Positions 1 to 12,125 of a DNA stretch of 64,000 nt are shown piece after piece. Source of the stretch: Steromphala cineraria (taxonomy: Eukaryota > Mollusca > Gastropoda > Trochida > Trochidae). The DNA is taken from positions 9,435,724 through 9,499,723 of the forward strand of contig OU744736.1 of NCBI GenBank assembly GCA_916613615.1, read 5' to 3'. A program made the translations under genes and the position numbers. Below the pieces are notes generated by a model that saw only the letters and a program-made list of their open reading frames with translations, had not been told where the DNA came from and ran no database searches. Numbering within the stretch: position 1 is the stretch's first letter; the number at the start of each line of letters is the position of its first letter.

Positions 1-1880
1 ATAAAATAAACATACTCAGTCAGATACATGTCAGTGTAAATAGAAATGATTATATGCTGTATTTCAAAATTATTCAAAAAAGTTTAATACACAAGTCACA
101 ACTCAAGTTTTGCTTTTGGTTTTAGATTCTTAGGTTTCATGGATACATATATGCTTTGTAGATTCCTGAATATTTCATTAGTCAGTTAAAGTTGTTTGTA
201 TTTTCAAAACTGTAATATCTGTTGTATCAATAATCATTATCATTTTCAATTTGTACTAATTTAATGATTTATGTATTAATTTTCCTTATAAGAATTTGTT
301 CATCATGTCAAATAAAAGTTTAAAGTTTGGGTTAATTCAGCATGTTGTCACAAAAACAATGTTCAAAAGAATCTATCAGTATTTAAAATAGGAATGTGTG
401 TTCTTTGGCAATACATATGAGGCTAAATGAATTATTTACAGAATTTCTCAAATGAATTTGACTTATTTGGGTAGGGCTTGAAATAACCAACTGCTGATTT
501 GATTTGAAACTGCATGTCATTTGGCCTGTAAATATACTTCAAGATTTGCAGTGGGAGAAGACAACATTTCACATATGAGACTAACAAATTAACAATAATA
601 ATATTTGAAATATAATTTTTGGTTAGATTGTTTAATTTAACATAATGGTAGTACTGTATGTCCATATTTCTGTCTAAGCAGTAAGCACATTGATAACAAG
701 TGACCCTAAAGGCACATAGTATCCTTGTTCTTTTAATATTGCCATGATTGCATTGAGCAAACAATTAGGGTACATGTAAGAGGGAGGGGGGTTAAAGAAA
801 AATTGTAGGACAGTGATATAGCTTGCCTAATAATGATTTCAGTAATCTGTATGTATAAAGAGCTATAAATTTGCCTCTTATTTGAATATCATTATTTTTC
901 TGAAATTGTTGAAAGAGAAAACTGATATTTTAATTAGACTATATTTATCTATTTGTAGGGTGACAGTAAGCCCTGCTTCCATGTTTGAGATGACATCAAA
1001 CAGATATCAGCTTCTGTTCTGAATACAGGTTCATGTGATCATTTGGACTTGAGAGCTATTCATCCGCTTAAAAAGAACAAACAATAGTTTACATATTTAC
1101 ATTTGATGTATATTAATTGAATAAAATCTATATAATTCAATTTTGCCTAAATTCTTCTTCCATATATTTATTTCCCTTGATTCCATTACCTATTTACAAT
1201 CTATGAATATTATGGAAAAACAAAAAAACCAATCTATGAATATATCAAAGAACATTCTCATGTACAGGAATGACACCTTTGAGTCTCTGATTTGCTTCCA
1301 ACCTATGAAATGTTTGAAAAGTGAAAATTACCCAAGTTATGAGAAACAAGTTATTTTTCCATGTGACTTGAATCTTCAGAAATAAAGAGAATTCATTTAA
1401 AAATATTTTTTCCTGGAAAGCTTTTTTAAAATGCATTTTTGATAACTATTTAAAACTAAACATCTCAAAGTTCTCATCAACATTATATTAAAGTGGGATT
1501 TTGTTTCCTTTTTTCATGTTTTATTATCATTGAGTTTGTTAGGTAATATTCTCTTCAACATATCTTACCTCTCAAGTTATTTTCAAGCCCTACTGGTATG
1601 TTTTGAATATGTGATTTGTCAATATTTACCAAGTCATAGAAGTCTTCAAAGTATTTATAAACATACATGTTGTCTGAAACAAACACTTGTGACAGTTATC
1701 AGACATGGTCTAGGGGAGACAACTTGCTGCCCTGTGTCCTTGGCCCGTTGGGGGCGTGGCTAACAATCAAGTGATGTTGATGTGGGTCAGTTTATTCATA
1801 TTTCAAACTACTTTGTAATTTAGAAATGAGTATTACTGATTCAAATAAACTTGAATAGGCTTGAGATTCTTAAGAAGCCT
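1..1880. other. AT-rich non-coding DNA, no gene seen
   Basis: Only short, low-quality reading frames occur here, without splice signals or recognisable protein similarity. I see no RNA gene and no clear repeat structure. Confidence 0.5.
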
Positions 1881-1889
1881 AAACATACA

Positions 1890-2056
1890 ACTACGCAATG
1901 TTCCCGCCATATTTTTTGCGCGAAATAAATCGTGCCATCTCGTAAAGGGGGCGGAGCTTACACGATGAAGGGCCGTCAGTCAAGTTTCACGGCCTGTTCG
2001 GATACATGTATTACTGAGGACACTGGAAGCTTATTTTTCCGTTTAAAGTAAGACTA
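1890..2056 (+). promoter_or_regulatory. Possible promoter / first-exon region
   Basis: A short island richer in GC and CpG than its surroundings holds a CCGCCAT box (YY1-like), GCGCG and a GGGGGCGGAG box (Sp1-like). About 100 bases later there is a good splice-donor-like AAA/GTAAGA near 2048. This would fit a TATA-less promoter with a short non-coding exon on the plus strand, but no downstream coding exon could be tied to it. A CpG-rich remnant of a mobile element is the main alternative. Confidence 0.2.
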
Positions 2057-2870
2057 TTAAATCCAAATAAAATACAATATGATTTTAAAAATTCTTTTTA
2101 AAACTTGTACGATATAAGTGTTATGTAAATTTGTTTTATTTTAGTAAAACGAGGTGATGACTGTTTTTTATTTTAGATTTAATTTTTTCACATTTGTGAG
2201 AAAAATACTTTGGATTTTATACATTTTCACTTGACACATACTTCAATTAATGATTTTTTTTCTGCTTTAGATGTCTATTATACTAAAAACTTAGTTTATA
2301 ATTGTTTTGTACGCTATTTCAGCGCAGCTATGATAATCAAAGTTCACAACCAATGCGACCAAACAGTAATGGCGAAATTTGCCGTAACACCGTTCCGATT
2401 GAATTACCTGATATTGTATGAAGTGGGCGTCATATATTTCACTTAAAACATCAAAATAAAACTATTTCAAATGAATGCCTGTGAATTCATTTTTGCCAAT
2501 CTTTGATTATGGATATATTTTGTCCATTATGTAATAATCAGTTGATACTTGTGTACGTAGTTGCAAATAGTCACTTGTTTTCAGTTTCCATCTCGCCGAA
2601 AACACTTGTCGTTTGAAGTCTGATGAATGCAATAGTAATTTCCGTGCTTATGTATCTGAAATTTACATCATATTTAAGATGAGAGAAATATCTATCGGTG
2701 GCTGGAATTTCACCCAGTATCCATTTGTCATGAAAACAAACGATCGACTGCTATGCATAGTTCATTTTCCGCGCATTGTTTGTCAATGACGTCACAAGAA
2801 ACAATGTTCAACAAATTGGTTACAAAAAGATAACTTGTAGTAGTTCCGGATCTAGTAGGTGCATGTAGGA
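2057..2870. other. Non-coding DNA, nothing recognised
   Basis: AT-rich sequence with short frames only. No protein motif, RNA gene or repeat is visible. Confidence 0.4.
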
Positions 2871-3060
2871 ACCCAGATAGCACACAGAAGACGGGCCACT
2901 GGTGGGCCACTAGATGATGCTTCCGTGGCCCACTTGTGGCAGCCACCGGTGGGCAACCATCCGTTTGTCCAGCTGATAGCGGGTGGGTCAGCCACGGCAA
3001 GCCACCAGTGGCAGTCAACTGGTGGCCCACCGGTGGGTCAGTGGAGGCAGACCACTTTAT
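2871..3060 (+). repeat. CCACTGGTGG-rich dispersed repeat, copy 1
   Basis: About 190 bases, much more GC-rich than the flanks, built from imperfect iterations of GGCCACTGGTGG, GTGGGCCACTAG and related words. Many of these are self-complementary. The copy starts with CCCAGATAGCACAC. A related block lies at 6575-6812 in the opposite orientation and ends with the complement of the same start word, so this is a dispersed repeat family with a defined end. The short reading frames across it come from the iterated words and are not genes. Confidence 0.65.
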
Positions 3061-3590
3061 TTATATTTTGTAATATATAGGAGGTTTATTGTGTGTTTGT
3101 CTGATGTCTACTTTTTAATTGACTGACTGACTAGCAGGTTAGTGTTGTGTTTTAGGGTGAAGGCTGAAAACAAAAACATGGTATATTTAAAAGTTCTTCA
3201 TGATTGAAAATGTTTAGTACTTTAACATATAATTGTATTATTGGGGGCCTACCAAGTTACCAACATAATACAGCTGAGCCTATAATTTCATATTTTGATG
3301 TTGATATAACTCTCCATAATAAAATCAAAGTCATTTTAAAATCATTTTCAAGAGTCAGAAAATGATAGCTATACTTGCTTGTGCAGTAGTAAACCTAAAG
3401 CTAAGAAACCGGTATTATGGAAAAAGTTTTCAGTGCTAACTCAACACAAACATCCAGGCCTGAGCAGGTAATTAAAAAACATAACAATGTGGCTAGCTAT
3501 AAATATACCTTATCGTTCCTGTCAATTATATATTTATCATTTTAACAAAAACTCAATGTTTATCCAAAAAGTAATTAGTTCTCAAACAAA
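3061..3590. other. Non-coding DNA, nothing recognised
   Basis: AT-rich sequence between the GC-rich repeat and the possible transcript end at 3.6 kb. No features seen. Confidence 0.4.
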
Positions 3591-3599
3591 CAACAAAAC

Positions 3600-5992
3600 T
3601 GAAAAATTACAAGTTTAGATTTTTATTAAGAAGAAATATTTCAAGCTTGAATAAAGTATTAGCACTATTTAATATACAATACATTCTTGAGTGTGAATTA
3701 GGCATTCCATAGAGTCCTTCCTTTGGCCATTTGTCAGGTAGTTTCTGCAAAGAAATACTTTCATTTAATACTTTATCCGATCTAATCATATTATTCATAA
3801 AATTCATACAAATCTGTTAAAAAACACATTTTTTAATTCATTGAGCAAGATCAATTAAAGCAAGATACAAATGTATTTCTTTTATGTAAAGTTCTCAGTC
3901 TGTTTGTAAAGTTCTAAAAAGAAAAGTGAGAAATTTGAATAATGCTTACTTTGACATTGGTTTTCTTGAACAGGCAAACAGTTTCACTGATTGAGCGCCT
4001 TCAGCACTTATCTTTTATTATTCAGCAAATCAAAGGTCCCCTGTTAAAATTCATATGAAATTGGAAATAACGGTTGACAATTATGTTATCCAACAAGTAA
4101 TATAAATGAGGCTAAAAACTTAATCCTTATTGTTGCTGTGTTACATGGTATTTATCCAGTTGCGCTTAACTTTGAAAAGAGTCACATGTGATATACAAAA
4201 ACAAACCAATTAATTAACTATAAGCTTAAAATCGTAATCAGATTTATGACAAAAAATTCAGTTCGATTAGAGACAATTAATTAACCCTAGGTATCTGTTT
4301 CTTGAAATATTACACATTCATAATTTTACTTACTGGTACATGAAAATAGTAATAATGTGATATCTGTTATCTGATCAATTCAGAAATGAATACTTACTGA
4401 TGATCAAGACTTTTTTCCTTCAAATTCTTTTTCTCAAGTCTTGTTGCCAGAATTTTGGTTTGCCTAGTCTTGCAAGAATCTGTGAAACAGATTCAAACAG
4501 TTGCAGTTAACTTACAAAAGTGTAAATTTATCATACATGAAATTAAAACAATTTCTTTGCAGCTTCGAACAAGCAACCATTTATAATCAACTGTGTACTA
4601 TTATCATTTGCATAGAAATAGAAAAAGGTTTACTCATGACATTTTTTATCACATGGAAGAAATGATTTCTTTTTGACAAAATCTACCAAAAGAATTGATA
4701 TGAGCTTTTTATTTCATGTTATAGTACTTAGCACTTCATAATAATTGATTAAATGACATAGAAAAGTAAGAAAATATTGATAATTTAAAAAATGTTTGTT
4801 TACTAATCTGTTTATATAATCATAATGTACTTATCACTTCAGACTCTGAGAGGCAAACTTCTATCAAATACAATTAATACATGTATCATGTATTCATGAA
4901 CTGGCGAAAGAAATAATAAAATACCTGGAAATTAATAATGAAATAATCCTGTGATTTTGTATATGAAACAAAACGATTTTATCAAAATCATGCACTTATG
5001 TATTTCAATTGTTCTAAATGTTTTTTTCCCCAAGTTTTATAATTATTCTAATGAATATATTGTATCAATATTTTATCAGCACTGTAATTATTGCTTTTGC
5101 TAAATTGGCAAATGTATAGACAAACTGTAACTTTCAAACTTGATTTAATTTTTTTTTTAAATAAATATATTTCATATATACATCAGTTGAAATTTCTAAA
5201 ATAAATAGCTAAGTTTGTTACAATCCGTTGAAATGTTACCCAAAAACAATTATGTGATTCTATGACTGATCTATCTAATTTAAACCAAAAAACAAAAACT
5301 TGATGATTACATACTATCATACATGACTTGAACCCAACTAAGACTTGTTCAGAGAGAAAATTCTGAATGGCAACAGAGTTACTTCCCTTATCTAACTGAC
5401 CTTGACATTGGCATAATGACAAACAATATTTTAGGAGCTTAGCAATGTTGTGAATAATAAGGCCATATATCAATGCATAGGTGAGAATTGAAAACACATC
5501 ATTGAGGAATACAAAAATAATGTGTTTTGTAACTATTCCTTCCATAAATCATCAAAATATCTATGATAATAACTCCAAATAGCCTTCCAGATTGTCATTG
5601 ATAACAGACATGAAATTTTTCTGATCATGGTCAGCTCAGTTTTTCTTTTGATCTCAGCTGAGAACAGACTCAAGACATTTTATAACCTTAAAATTTGAGT
5701 TGATCTATAAGTTCAGCATGAAATTAAGTTAAATGCAAGATTGGTTTTATAACTTTGGGGCCTGACAATATTAACACTGTTTTACTGTCCACAAGTCAGT
5801 GAGTGAAGGTCATTGACACTGTCATTTTGCAACCATTGTTTGTCTTAGAAACAGTAACAGCAAACATGAGCACAAGGAAAGAGTAATAATACATCCTAAT
5901 ATTTTCTAGAGAGAATGAAAAGATCGTTTGTTTGATAGAATACTTACATCAAACTTCAGATGCAGTTTCATCCATTGCAGCAGACGACCCAT
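3600..5992 (-). ncRNA. Candidate spliced minus-strand transcript (four exons, coding status unclear)
   Basis: Four well-formed exons can be read on the minus strand. Exon 1 reaches a GAT/GTAAGTATT donor at 5948, preceded by an ATG at 5992 that opens 15 codons. Exon 2 runs 4479-4398, from a TTTCACAG acceptor to a CA/GTAAGTATT donor. Exon 3 runs 4040-3950, from TTTTAACAG to AAA/GTAAGC. Exon 4 starts at 3744 after TTTCTTTGCAG and reaches an AATAAA near 3620. Joining exons 1 and 2 in the ATG frame gives a stop within exon 2, and no frame stays open through all four. It could be a long non-coding RNA, a decayed gene or a partial view of a gene with other exons. No protein family is recognised. Confidence 0.3.
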
Positions 5993-6574
5993 CGGTAACC
6001 ACGAAAACTTGGATCATGAATTAAAACGAACTATTTATTTAAAAGAGGGATTCCGATGCGTAAAAGGATTTTAAATAAATTAAACAAAGCTGTCTAAAAT
6101 TGTATGATTTTAATTCTTGAGGTCTGAAAAAACAACTTATTTCTTATTTATCTAGCTGATATTTGAGATAAATATCTCGAAGGAAGCAAAAAGGATTTGT
6201 ACAGGAGTTATATTGAAAAGTTGCCTCAGTGAAACAAAAATAAGATCTGATCTTCATAAACAAAATAAACTTTTAAAAATCTCAATGAAAAGTGACAACC
6301 TTATCATTTATTATTATATTACTGGTATAATAGTAATATTGTTACATTGTAAGATAGCACAACCAAACATATCGGCTTCAAAAATTATGATCACTCTCTC
6401 ACTTAATTTTTAATGAATCATTGCCATTTATATAGTAAAATTAAGATAATATTTTAGTAAAATGAATTTTAAAATAAATGTATTTGTAAATGACAGAATT
6501 ATTTATAAAATGAAATATACAATATAAACATCCCTGAAAATTAAAAATCCATTTCCTTTTGATAAACCAGTATC
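5993..6574. other. Non-coding DNA, nothing recognised
   Basis: AT-rich sequence upstream of the possible transcript start at about 6 kb. There is no TATA-like or CpG-rich promoter signature I would defend. Confidence 0.35.
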
Positions 6575-6812
6575 TGTTCCACTGTCGGGCCACTGGAGGT
6601 AGCCACTAGCTAAGCGCCACCAGTGGCCCGCTAGTTTGTTTGCTGCTTGCTAAAACACACCAGTGGGCCACTCGCTACCACCAGTGACAAGCCACCTGCG
6701 AAAAGCCACCAGTGGCCCACTAGGTGTAAAAACAGTGGGCCACTTGCTAGCCACCAGTGGCAAGCCACAAGCTGTCTGCCACCAGTGGCCCACTAGATGG
6801 TGTGTTATCTGG
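6575..6812 (-). repeat. CCACTGGTGG-rich dispersed repeat, copy 2 (inverted)
   Basis: About 240 bases of iterated CCACCAGTGGCCCAC-type words in opposite orientation to the block at 2871-3060. On the minus strand it begins CCCAGATAACACAC, matching the start of copy 1. At least six CCACCAGTGG palindromic cores are present. It is longer than copy 1, so the number of internal words varies between copies. Confidence 0.65.
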
Positions 6813-8739
6813 GAAGTAAACACACGACTGTGATCACCGACATTTTCTCTCTCGAAAAGTGAAAAATAATTTACATTTTATACAAATGGAAACTCTTTCC
6901 AAGCAATGGAGGGTCGGGATACCAACATGTAGTTTACTGTATTTACCGTAAAAACACGGTCTTTCTGTTTGACAGCATCGACAGTCGTCATTTACCTAAA
7001 TAGTTACAGATTTTTTATATCCGTCATTAGCAAATTAAACTGTGAACAAGTGGGTGCAATTTGGCGATTTAATGTCGCCGGACAAAAAAGATACAGCTGA
7101 ATTACGAAAATGTATCAATTTTCGTTGACGTCACAGAAATTTATCTGGCACGGGGTAAGCGTCAACGTTATTTTTATGAAGCACCAAGGGGGTTAAACTT
7201 GTATTTACGGCAAAAAAAACATCAGAAGGTCTTGATTTCCCATTAAAAATGTTTTAGTAATGTGTGACTTTCGCAATTTAAGTATAAGATTGTTCATCTA
7301 TATCTCTCAACTGAAATAGAAGATCCATGCGAATCAAGAATGGATGCAAAATAGTTCCGTCAACCAATCAAAATGCGAGTTATTTTTAGAAAAACTGTAA
7401 TTCCCATGACCATTATGCAAACTTTAATACCCGGCATATCCTTGCCCGCTTGGGTAAGAAAAGACTGTTTATGCTATGTGTCCTTGTGATTTGAAAAAGG
7501 TGTCAGTTCCTACCAACGTTTATTTAATCATTATTTGCATGTATCAAGCCCCCTGATTACAAATATCAAGCTTTTGTAAAACACTTAGGTATAACTTGGT
7601 AAACAATATATCTAGCGTAATATTTTGTCTCAATCGATTTCAGGTGGCTGTCACCTTCACTCTTTAAGGGTATTTATGCCATGAAATGAGGTTAATGATG
7701 ATGAAGATCTCGGTGAATGAAAGGCATGGATGTAAATAAGTGTTGATTGATGATGATGTTAATTTCAATTTTGACAGGTAAATTATCGGATAAAACGTCA
7801 TAATAATAAAAGAACGAGCAATGACAGAAGGTTTTCCTTATAATGGTAATTAGCATGCAACGAGCGCGAGAAGATTGCTTTATCTAGAAATATGTGCCAC
7901 TGACACTACACTGAAGAAGAAACCCATCAACGTTTAATGCAAAATTGAGGCTCAGTTATTCAATACGTTTTGAATGTAAAAATGCTAAAATATAACGGGT
8001 GGTCAGTTTTAATGTGGCAAGAGACAATATGGAGTAAAATCTTGACTTGCACAGCAATGTGTGGGCATACCGTAGGTATATTTTACTATATTAACCTGGA
8101 TAATGTAAATCCCTAGTAACAAGTAACACGGTTGTGCCAAGATTTATCTCCCTTTGACCTTTGTCACATTACTCGGTATATATATTTTCGTTAATCTATC
8201 TAAATAGGACACATGATAATTCACAATGGCAAAAACATGGTCATTTATAATGTCTCTCTCTATAAATGTCTCTCTTATGTTGGTGATCTGTATAGAACAA
8301 GATGTAAAACACTTTATCTGCCTCTTTTGATAAGAATATCCGTAAAGATACACAAACATTAGATCCCGTTTCGCTTGTGCAGTAAACAAGTCACATCCGA
8401 CGTGATTGATTGTCTGTTGAAGGAATTATCCTACCTGTAATTAGAAAATATACACAGATCTTCAATATGTTTGAAAAATCGAAACACCAAGCATTACACC
8501 TCGTTAACCTTCTCCCACACGTGCAGTGCTCAAATCAATAAGACAAGTGAAGTAATTAACAATAAGGTTTTGAAGATAAGTCAGCTATTGATAACATTAA
8601 TAGTCCAAGCATCCCCTAAGGCACCTCAATATATGCGGCTTCAAGTCATAACTGCGTTATCATGCAATCAAGCTTTTCGTTTTCGCAAAATTCTTCTTTA
8701 GCATATATATATTACCTACTAAAAAGTACTTCAAAGACA
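6813..8739. other. Non-coding DNA, nothing recognised
   Basis: No gene, RNA or transposon signature was found. The interval 8495-8560 shares a short block, including CACACGTGCAGTG, with 63755-63805, so a little dispersed sequence is present. Confidence 0.4.
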
Positions 8740-9016
8740 GAAAGGATTGAAAATTATGTGAAAACGCAGCGTAATATGTTCGCTATGTTTGCGCAAGCCA
8801 TGCGGTAGACATAATTTGTGTCGTCTAGAGAATGGTATGTATGCGCTCTGCATATGCAAGCATCTGCAACAATAAAGTGGGGATACGCAAATCATATGCA
8901 TCTCCAACGCACCAGCAACGCACAGAAAACGCAATGTTCGTAAATCAATCGGTCCACAAGTAAGGCAAAATACGGTACATTTTTCAGCGTACTGGTTGCA
9001 TATGGGGAAAAATCCA
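8740..9016. other. ACGCA/ATGCG-rich leader next to the 47-bp array
   Basis: This stretch is unusually rich in GCGCAA, ACGCA and ATGCG words, and its right end contains the same CAACTCAAACGCACTT word that builds the adjacent satellite. It is probably the body of the same mobile element, but no coding capacity or terminal repeats could be recognised. Confidence 0.35.
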
Positions 9017-9676
9017 TGCGCAACTCAAACGCACTTGCTATACGCTTAAGTGTGACAGGGCCCTATGCAACTCAAACGCACTTACTATACACTGAAGTGT
9101 GACAGGGCCCTATGCAACTCAAACGCACTTACTATACACTGAAGTGTGACAGGGCCCTATGCAACTCAAACGCACTTGCTATACGCTGAAGTGTGACAGG
9201 GCCCTATGCAACTCAAACGCACTTACTATACACTGAAGTGTGACAGGGCCCTATGCAACTCAAACGCACTTGCTATACGCTGAAGTGTGACAGGGCCCTA
9301 TGCAACTCAAACGCACTTACTATACACTGAAGTGTGACAGGGCCCTATGCAACTCAAACGCACTTACTATACGCTGAAGTGTGACAGGGCCCTATGCAAC
9401 TCAAACGCACTTACTATACGCTGAAGTGTGACAGGGCCCTATGCAACTCAAACGCACTTGCTATACGCTGAAGTGTGACAGGGCCCTATGCAACTCAAAC
9501 GCACTTACTATACACTGAAGTGTGACAGGGCCCTATGCAACTCAAACGCACTTGCTATACGCTGAAGTGTGACAGGGCCCTATGCAACTCAAACGCACTT
9601 GCTATACGCTGAAGTGTGACAGGGCCCTATGCAACTCAAACGCACTTACTATACCCTGAAGTGTGACAGGGCCCTA
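9017..9676 (+). repeat. 47-bp tandem satellite, about 14 units
   Basis: Perfectly phased 47-bp units contain AGTGTGACAGGGCCCTATGC (with a GGGCCC core) and CAACTCAAACGCACTT. Units differ almost only at linked sites: CTTGCTATACGC versus CTTACTATACAC, plus two A/G mixed units and a last one with CCCTGAA. The array stops abruptly at GGGCCCTAAGCC, where another repeat begins. Units are otherwise nearly identical, indicating recent amplification or homogenisation. Confidence 0.95.
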
Positions 9677-9683
9677 AGCCTTT

Positions 9684-9945
9684 TTATGCCCCCAAATCAG
9701 AGATTCCGGGGGTATATTGTTTTTCACCTGTCCGTCCGTCTGTCCGTTTGTCCACAAAAACTTTAACCTTGGTCATAACATTTGATTGGTCATAGCTAGG
9801 TCTTTGATACTTGACACATGGATCCCTTGTGATGAGACCTTTCAGATGACACCATGACATTCGACCTTGTGACCTTGACCTTGACACAGCGAGCAGGATG
9901 CATCCGGGGGCATTCGTGTTTCACAAACACATCTTGTTTTTAGAA
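9684..9945. mobile_element. Short non-autonomous element with ATGCCCCC inverted ends
   Basis: The element opens with TTTATGCCCCC and closes with GGGGGCAT, giving 8-bp inverted ends. It carries an imperfect TCCG/TCTG microsatellite near the left end and GACCTTGTGACCTTGACCTTGAC near the right. After the right inverted end lies a small hairpin, GTGTTT-cac-AAACAC. Short inverted ends, an internal tetranucleotide microsatellite and a 3' hairpin resemble pearl/DINE-like (Helentron-derived) non-autonomous elements, but no helicase is encoded. Family placement is inference. Confidence 0.55.
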
Positions 9946-10120
9946 TGCTTGCAAAATTGGCAAGGAATAAGTTTCCCTGCCGCCTATTTCTTGCCTCTTT
10001 TTTTTCTGGTTACAAGTAGTCCTTTTCCTTCTTGCACTAGATAAGCGTTTGCGGGACACCGCAAAAGCAGAGCAGCCCCGAAGCTTGGGGTTTCGCCTTA
10101 CCCTGTTCGGCCTTTTACAG

Positions 10121-11165
10121 GCCTCACCAGATTAGGCATTTTCTCGTGACCTTGACCTTTGACACTCAACGTCACACAATCAATGAGTGAGTGAGTGAGT
10201 GAGTTGGTGTTTTACGTGTTTTGAACAATATTTCAGTTATTAAACACGTGGATGTTGCCATCCAAAAGAGAGTAGACAGATCAGAGAGAAAGGGATCGAC
10301 AGGATGAGGGAAAAGACGGAAAGAAAGGCATAGTAAGAGATAGAAAGCAGGTTTTAGAAGGACTCACATTTGGTCTGGCTTCTACCCGTCGACCTGTCCA
10401 GCTTGGGTGACCCTACCAGGAGCATGGAAGCTCCATCTGGCATAGCTCTCAGGGTCGCAGAAGCACACAAACCACCACACCACGATAAGGTAATGAGTCC
10501 AGTGGTGGCACAATCAATGAACACATTTCATTGAGTATAACATTAATCTAATGAAATAAAGTCTTAAAAGTTAATTTAATCCATTTTCTCCATATATCTT
10601 GACCTTGTCATGACCTTGACCTTCGACAGTTCGTACCCAAAACTTTTTGAAAATTTTGTACTTCTTAAGAGATAAAATACACAAAATCTAAACTTCATAA
10701 CACAAAAAAATTTCAAGTTATCTTGTTTACAAGGAATTGCAATAACTCATATCTCATGGCCTTGACCTTTGACCTTCAAGGTCACACAATCATTGAACAC
10801 TTTTCATTGAGCATAACAATCATGTATTGATTAAAAGTGATCATAGTTAAAATTAAGCATTTTCGCTAAACCATGCTAAAGTCATGACCTTGCTGTGACC
10901 TTGACCTTTGACGGATTGTAACCGAAACCTTATAAAAAATGTTTACTTGTCCAAAGATGATATATACCAAGTAAGAGCTTCATAGCCAAAACACTTTTCA
11001 AGTTACCGCGTTTACAAGGAATTCTTAGAGTGGTTATATAGCTCGTGACCTTGACCTTTGACATTGAAAGTGAACGAGGTATGAGTAGTAAGTTATGAAT
11101 AAGAGTTCTGGAAAGCTTAGTGGAAAAAAGTTATAGCTTGTAATACGAGTGCGGCGGCGGTGGAA
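10121..11165. repeat. Dispersed repeat complex rich in TGACCTTTGACC, interrupted by a SINE
   Basis: At least three diverged units share the order TGACCTTGACCTTTGAC, then CACACAATCA(A/T)TGAACAC, then CATTGAG(T/C)ATAAC, then a second CTTGACCTTTGACGG(A/T)TTGTA. Related units lie at 32820-33120, 34640-35030 and 57150-57430. The motif on the opposite strand, AGGTCAAAGGTCA, is a direct repeat of nuclear-receptor half-sites spaced by one base. The first unit is split by a SINE at 10187-10508. I see no coding sequence. The very common short frames here are chance. Confidence 0.7.
10187..10508 (-). mobile_element. SINE-like element with 12-bp target duplication
   Basis: A 322-bp insertion is bounded by identical 12-bp copies of CACAATCAATGA (10175-10186 and 10509-10520). 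On the minus strand it starts near a GTGGTGTGGTGGTTTG segment, similar to a tRNA/pol III A box, and ends in a (CTCA)n tail. These are the marks of a retrotransposed SINE. A fragment of the same head lies at 37617-37665. The uninterrupted sequence of the host repeat survives in the neighbouring unit near 10783-10798, showing the pre-insertion state. Confidence 0.8.
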
Positions 11166-11169
11166 ACTT

Positions 11170-12120
11170 CACACTGATAGCAGTCCCGTCCTTAGACACA
11201 CTACAGAACAAACAGATGATATGAAAAAGAAACTATGATTATGCAGGTTTTACAAAGTATATCATGAAATAGTAGACTGAGTGAGTTTCAACTTATTTCA
11301 AACACTTTGTGTATCAATTATCTAGAGTTGTTCCAAATTTCATAAGTTTATGTCAAATACTTAATAAAACGATTAATCTGAAATTGTCTCAATTGTTTGG
11401 GGTTTTTTTTTGCTCGGAGGTATAATTAGTATATGTTTAACTTCATTGTATATTGACATCGACTTTTGGAAGTCGCTGAATTGTTCTGAAACTGTGTCTA
11501 TCTAGTGATTTAAATGCCTACATCGTCTTGATAAAGGAACTAAGAAATTTGTCAATATGAATTTTAATTGGACTCATGTTTCAAATAAATTGAACACATA
11601 CAATGTAACTGTCAATAGTTTTGCAGTCATTACCTGTCTTATCTTATTGTTGCTGTCTAATGACCCTTTCTGACTGCTTGTTATAGTAATAACAATTTTG
11701 CTACTTTGGCTCCGCCATTTATAAGGATTGGAAGGCAAAGTTAGATAACCAGTTATACAACAGTTACCCTTCTCTGTGAGCGTAAGTGTATTTGTACTAG
11801 AGGTGATTTATTGACAATAGCTTGAAATTTCACCCAGCTTAGTTTAATTGGTTGTCTTTGAATTTACAATAATAATGCTTACCGGTATGTATTCTGAACC
11901 TGTCTCATCAAGTACAATAGGGTTGCCTGCCTACATGTGATTTGTGACTTGAATCAGAAAACATTCTCATTATTTTTACAACTTCAATAAATCATTCGCT
12001 GCTATAAGTCATTCTCACTTTCGCTTTGACCGGCAAACATATTTATGATTTCTTCAGGCGTTCTTTGAGGAGGTTTATATTTGAGCAATAAATACCTGAT
12101 CTAAGTCATATATATCGTAT
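11170..12120. other. Non-coding DNA, nothing recognised
   Basis: AT-rich sequence between the repeat complex and the Tc1-type element. No reading frame of note. Confidence 0.4.
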
Positions 12121-12125
12121 ATATA

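Noticed and set aside
5183..5545. 120-codon minus-strand frame within the candidate transcript region
   Set aside because: It does not coincide with the exon signals, is low in conserved features and is hydrophobic/AT-driven. Best explained as intron.
9017..9676. The 47-bp array as a CRISPR-like array
   Set aside because: There are no unique spacers between repeats. Units abut directly, and the context is an animal genome.
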